Under the pieces are notes generated by a model. It saw nothing but the letters and a program-made list of their open reading frames with translations, was not told the origin of the DNA and did no database searches. The translations under genes were made by a program, and so were the position numbers. From contig NZ_JAUOEK010000184.1 of NCBI RefSeq assembly GCF_030540835.1, positions 372,001 through 436,000 of the forward strand: 64,000 nucleotides of DNA, given 5' to 3'. Shown in pieces: positions 62,206-64,000 of the stretch. Every line of letters starts with the position of its first letter. The stretch's first letter is position 1. This DNA comes from Flavivirga aquimarina (GTDB lineage: Bacteria > Bacteroidota > Bacteroidia > Flavobacteriales > Flavobacteriaceae).

Positions 62206-63960
62206 TTAGTTTATTAAATTTTTAGCTTGTCCAGACCAATCATCACGTTCTGCTCTTCCTGGAAAAGAACCTGTAATAGAATCTAACAAGTCATATTCTT
62301 TTTTCGTCATCTTACTAACCTGAAGGAAGGTATAAATACCAATACTGTTAAGTGTTTCTTCCATTTTAGGTCCGATACCATTTACTTTCTTCAAATCATC
62401 AGCTTCTTGTGTAGCAGCATCAAAGACTCCTATACTTCCAAGTAAGTCATTTACTTTAGCTGAGTTATCTTCTGTCGAATTATCTTCTTCTTCAGTAGTT
62501 GTCTCAGCAGCTGGTGCTGGTGCAGGAGCTTGTCCTCCTGAAGTTCTTGCATCTACTCCAGTACCTACTAAGCTATCTCCTCTTTCTCTAATTTTCTTAT
62601 AACGTTCTCCAGAAGATTTTAAAATGGTTTTAACCTCTGCTTGTGCTATTACCGGGAATGTTCTTGAATATAATAGGAATAATACAAAGAAGAATCCAAT
62701 AGTACCTACAAAGATACCGATATCTACAAATGTTGGTGAGAACATAGTCCATGATGATGGTAAGTAATCTCTATGTAATGATGTTACAATAATTACAAAA
62801 CGCTCAAACCACATACCTATATTTACTACAATCGAGATAAAGAAAGAGAACATAATACTTGTTCTTAATTTCTTGAACCACATGAATTGAGGCGAGAATA
62901 CATTACAAGTCATCATCGCCCAATAGGCCCACCAGTAAGGTCCTGTTGCTCTGTTTAAGAACGCATATTGTTCGTATTCTACGCCAGAATACCAAGCAAT
63001 AAATAACTCTGTTATATATGCTACACCTACAATAGAACCCGTAATCATAATAACGATGTTCATTAATTCGATGTGTTGCACTGTTATATAATCTTCTAGG
63101 TTACACACTTTTCTCATAATAATAAGAAGCGTGTTTACCATCGCAAATCCTGAGAATACGGCTCCAGCAACAAAGTAAGGTGGGAAAATAGTAGTATGCC
63201 AACCTGGAATAACAGATGTTGCGAAGTCAAACGATACAATGGTATGTACAGAAAGTACTAATGGTGTCGCTAAACCTGCAAGTACCAAAGATACTTCTTC
63301 AAAACGTTGCCAGTCTTTTGCACGACCAGACCATCCGAAACTTAATAATGAGTATATTTTCTTTTGGAAAGGTTTAATAGCTCTATCACGTAACATAGCA
63401 AAATCTGGTAGTAAACCTGTCCACCAGAACACTAATGATACAGATAAATAAGTAGATATTGCAAATACATCCCAAAGTAGTGGTGAGTTAAAGTTTACCC
63501 AAAGTGATCCAAATTGATTCGGAATTGGTAATACCCAATACCCTAACCATGGACGGCCCATGTGAATAATTGGAAATAATCCTGCTTGTACTACTGAGAA
63601 AATAGTCATTGCTTCTGCAGAACGGTTAATCGCCATTCTCCATTTTTGACGGAATAATAATAGTACTGCAGAAATAAGTGTTCCTGCGTGACCAATACCT
63701 ACCCACCAAACAAAGTTAGTAATATCCCAAGCCCAACCTACGGTCTTGTTTAAACCCCAGGTTCCAATACCTGTTGATATGGTATAAATAATACATCCAA
63801 TTCCCCAAAGAAAAGCAGCAAGTGAAATACCAAAAACTATCCACCATTGTTTGTTTGCTTTTCCTTCTACAGGCTTTGCTACATCCACAGTAACGTCGTG
63901 GTATGATTTTTCACCTGTAACTAAAGGTCTTCTAATAGGTGCTTCGTAATGAGACGCCAT
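62206..63960 (-). CDS. actC: Alternative complex III subunit ActC (NrfD/PsrC family) with a C-terminal helix-hairpin-helix extension
   Basis: This 584-residue protein has about ten helices with the PsrC/NrfD core: WWIVFGISLAAFLWGIGCIIY, WDITNFVWWVGIGHAGTLISAVLLLFRQKWR, and LHRDYLPSSWTMFSPTFVDIGIF near the end. ActC contributes the quinol site. After about residue 465 there is an Ala/Pro/Glu-rich linker, then DDLKKVNGIGPKMEETLNSIG (about 521-541) and a tail with ERDDWSGQAKNL. This matches the helix-hairpin-helix domain found fused to some NuoE and L21 proteins. Canonical ActC ends before this, so the extension is an extra domain. Confidence 0.92.
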   Translation of the reverse strand: MASHYEAPIRRPLVTGEKSYHDVTVDVAKPVEGKANKQWWIVFGISLAAFLWGIGCIIYTISTGIGTWGLNKTVGWAWDITNFVWWVGIGHAGTLISAVLLLFRQKWRMAINRSAEAMTIFSVVQAGLFPIIHMGRPWLGYWVLPIPNQFGSLWVNFNSPLLWDVFAISTYLSVSLVFWWTGLLPDFAMLRDRAIKPFQKKIYSLLSFGWSGRAKDWQRFEEVSLVLAGLATPLVLSVHTIVSFDFATSVIPGWHTTIFPPYFVAGAVFSGFAMVNTLLIIMRKVCNLEDYITVQHIELMNIVIMITGSIVGVAYITELFIAWYSGVEYEQYAFLNRATGPYWWAYWAMMTCNVFSPQFMWFKKLRTSIMFSFFISIVVNIGMWFERFVIIVTSLHRDYLPSSWTMFSPTFVDIGIFVGTIGFFFVLFLLYSRTFPVIAQAEVKTILKSSGERYKKIRERGDSLVGTGVDARTSGGQAPAPAPAAETTTEEEDNSTEDNSAKVNDLLGSIGVFDAATQEADDLKKVNGIGPKMEETLNSIGIYTFLQVSKMTKKEYDLLDSITGSFPGRAERDDWSGQAKNLIN

Positions 63961-63988
63961 AATTATATAATTGATTCTTTAATTAGAT

Positions 63989-64000
63989 TTATGCTTCAGT
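63989..64000 (-). CDS. Possible last codons of the upstream act gene (probably actB, partial)
   Basis: Reading the minus strand, the right edge gives ACT GAA GCA TAA (Thr-Glu-Ala-stop), 28 bases before the actC ATG. In the conserved order actA-actB-actC the preceding gene would be actB (molybdopterin-fold/Fe-S subunit). Only four codons are visible, so this rests on gene order alone. Confidence 0.3.
   Translation of the reverse strand, partial: TEA

Noticed and set aside
1-64000. tRNA, rRNA or prophage/insertion sequence
   Set aside because: I scanned the intergenic regions by eye and found no tRNA-like cloverleaf, rRNA segment, transposase or integrase. A covariance-model scan could still find small RNAs I missed.

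Overview
The window is about 64 kb of AT-rich chromosome from a member of the Flavobacteriaceae (Bacteroidota), probably a marine gliding species. I base this on protein content: the type IX secretion (T9SS) protein SprA, type A and type B T9SS sorting domains, a PorP/SprF-OmpA cassette, alternative complex III, a MaeB malic enzyme, and TonB systems. Promoters also fit, with TTG-N19/20-TAnnTTTG sites in place of E. coli-like ones and no obvious Shine-Dalgarno sequences. I could not assign the species. I saw no tRNA or rRNA gene, CRISPR array, prophage or transposase. Most of the window is ordinary core genome, and the unusual signals are local.

Layout. 1-3894 (+): 3' end of a NifU-like gene, dodecin, a thioredoxin-fold DUF255 lipoprotein, a DUF1304 membrane protein and an MscS channel. 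4284-7553 (-): a secreted leucine-rich-repeat protein and tsaB. 7851-13591 (-): a five-gene ABC efflux operon (ATPase, two FtsX/MacB-type permeases, HlyD-type adaptor, TolC). 13680-19290 (-): cytochrome oxidase accessory and assembly genes (small CxxC protein, DUF420, SCO, a Cys-less SCO-like protein, subunit IV, two subunit III-type proteins, heme O synthase). 19424-20289 (+): a frameshifted metallo-beta-lactamase-fold gene. 20392-25171 (-): RemB-like barrel protein, two TonB proteins, VanZ-like protein, gcvH. 25506-35760 (-): sprA, ruvA, maeB. 36028-41578 (-): DASS transporter, queG, GIY-YIG protein, cytochrome P450, ruvB. 41917-44598 (+): TonB-dependent siderophore-type receptor behind a Fur-box-like operator. 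44718-56444 (-): a Calx-beta repeat adhesin and a type B T9SS substrate with its PorP/SprF and OmpA partners. 56799-63960 (-): cytochrome oxidase subunits I and II joined to alternative complex III genes actF, actE, actD and actC.

How the genes work together. Two systems dominate. The first is aerobic respiration: ACIII takes electrons from quinol and passes them to an aa3/caa3-type oxidase whose subunits I/II and III/IV are encoded about 38 kb apart. Heme O synthesis and copper-delivery genes sit with the III/IV group. The second is the cell surface: SprA is the T9SS outer-membrane channel, and at least three T9SS substrates lie in the window (LRR protein, Calx-beta protein, type B adhesin).

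The most interesting leads are these: a helix-hairpin-helix tail on ActC; a Cys-less SCO-like protein next to a real SCO; a TonB C-terminal-like domain fused to an outer-membrane barrel; a 19-bp motif shared upstream of two surface-protein genes; palindromic repeats beside a GIY-YIG gene and apparently inside the 5' end of sprA; and 342-bp Calx-beta repeats with a two-unit higher-order pattern.
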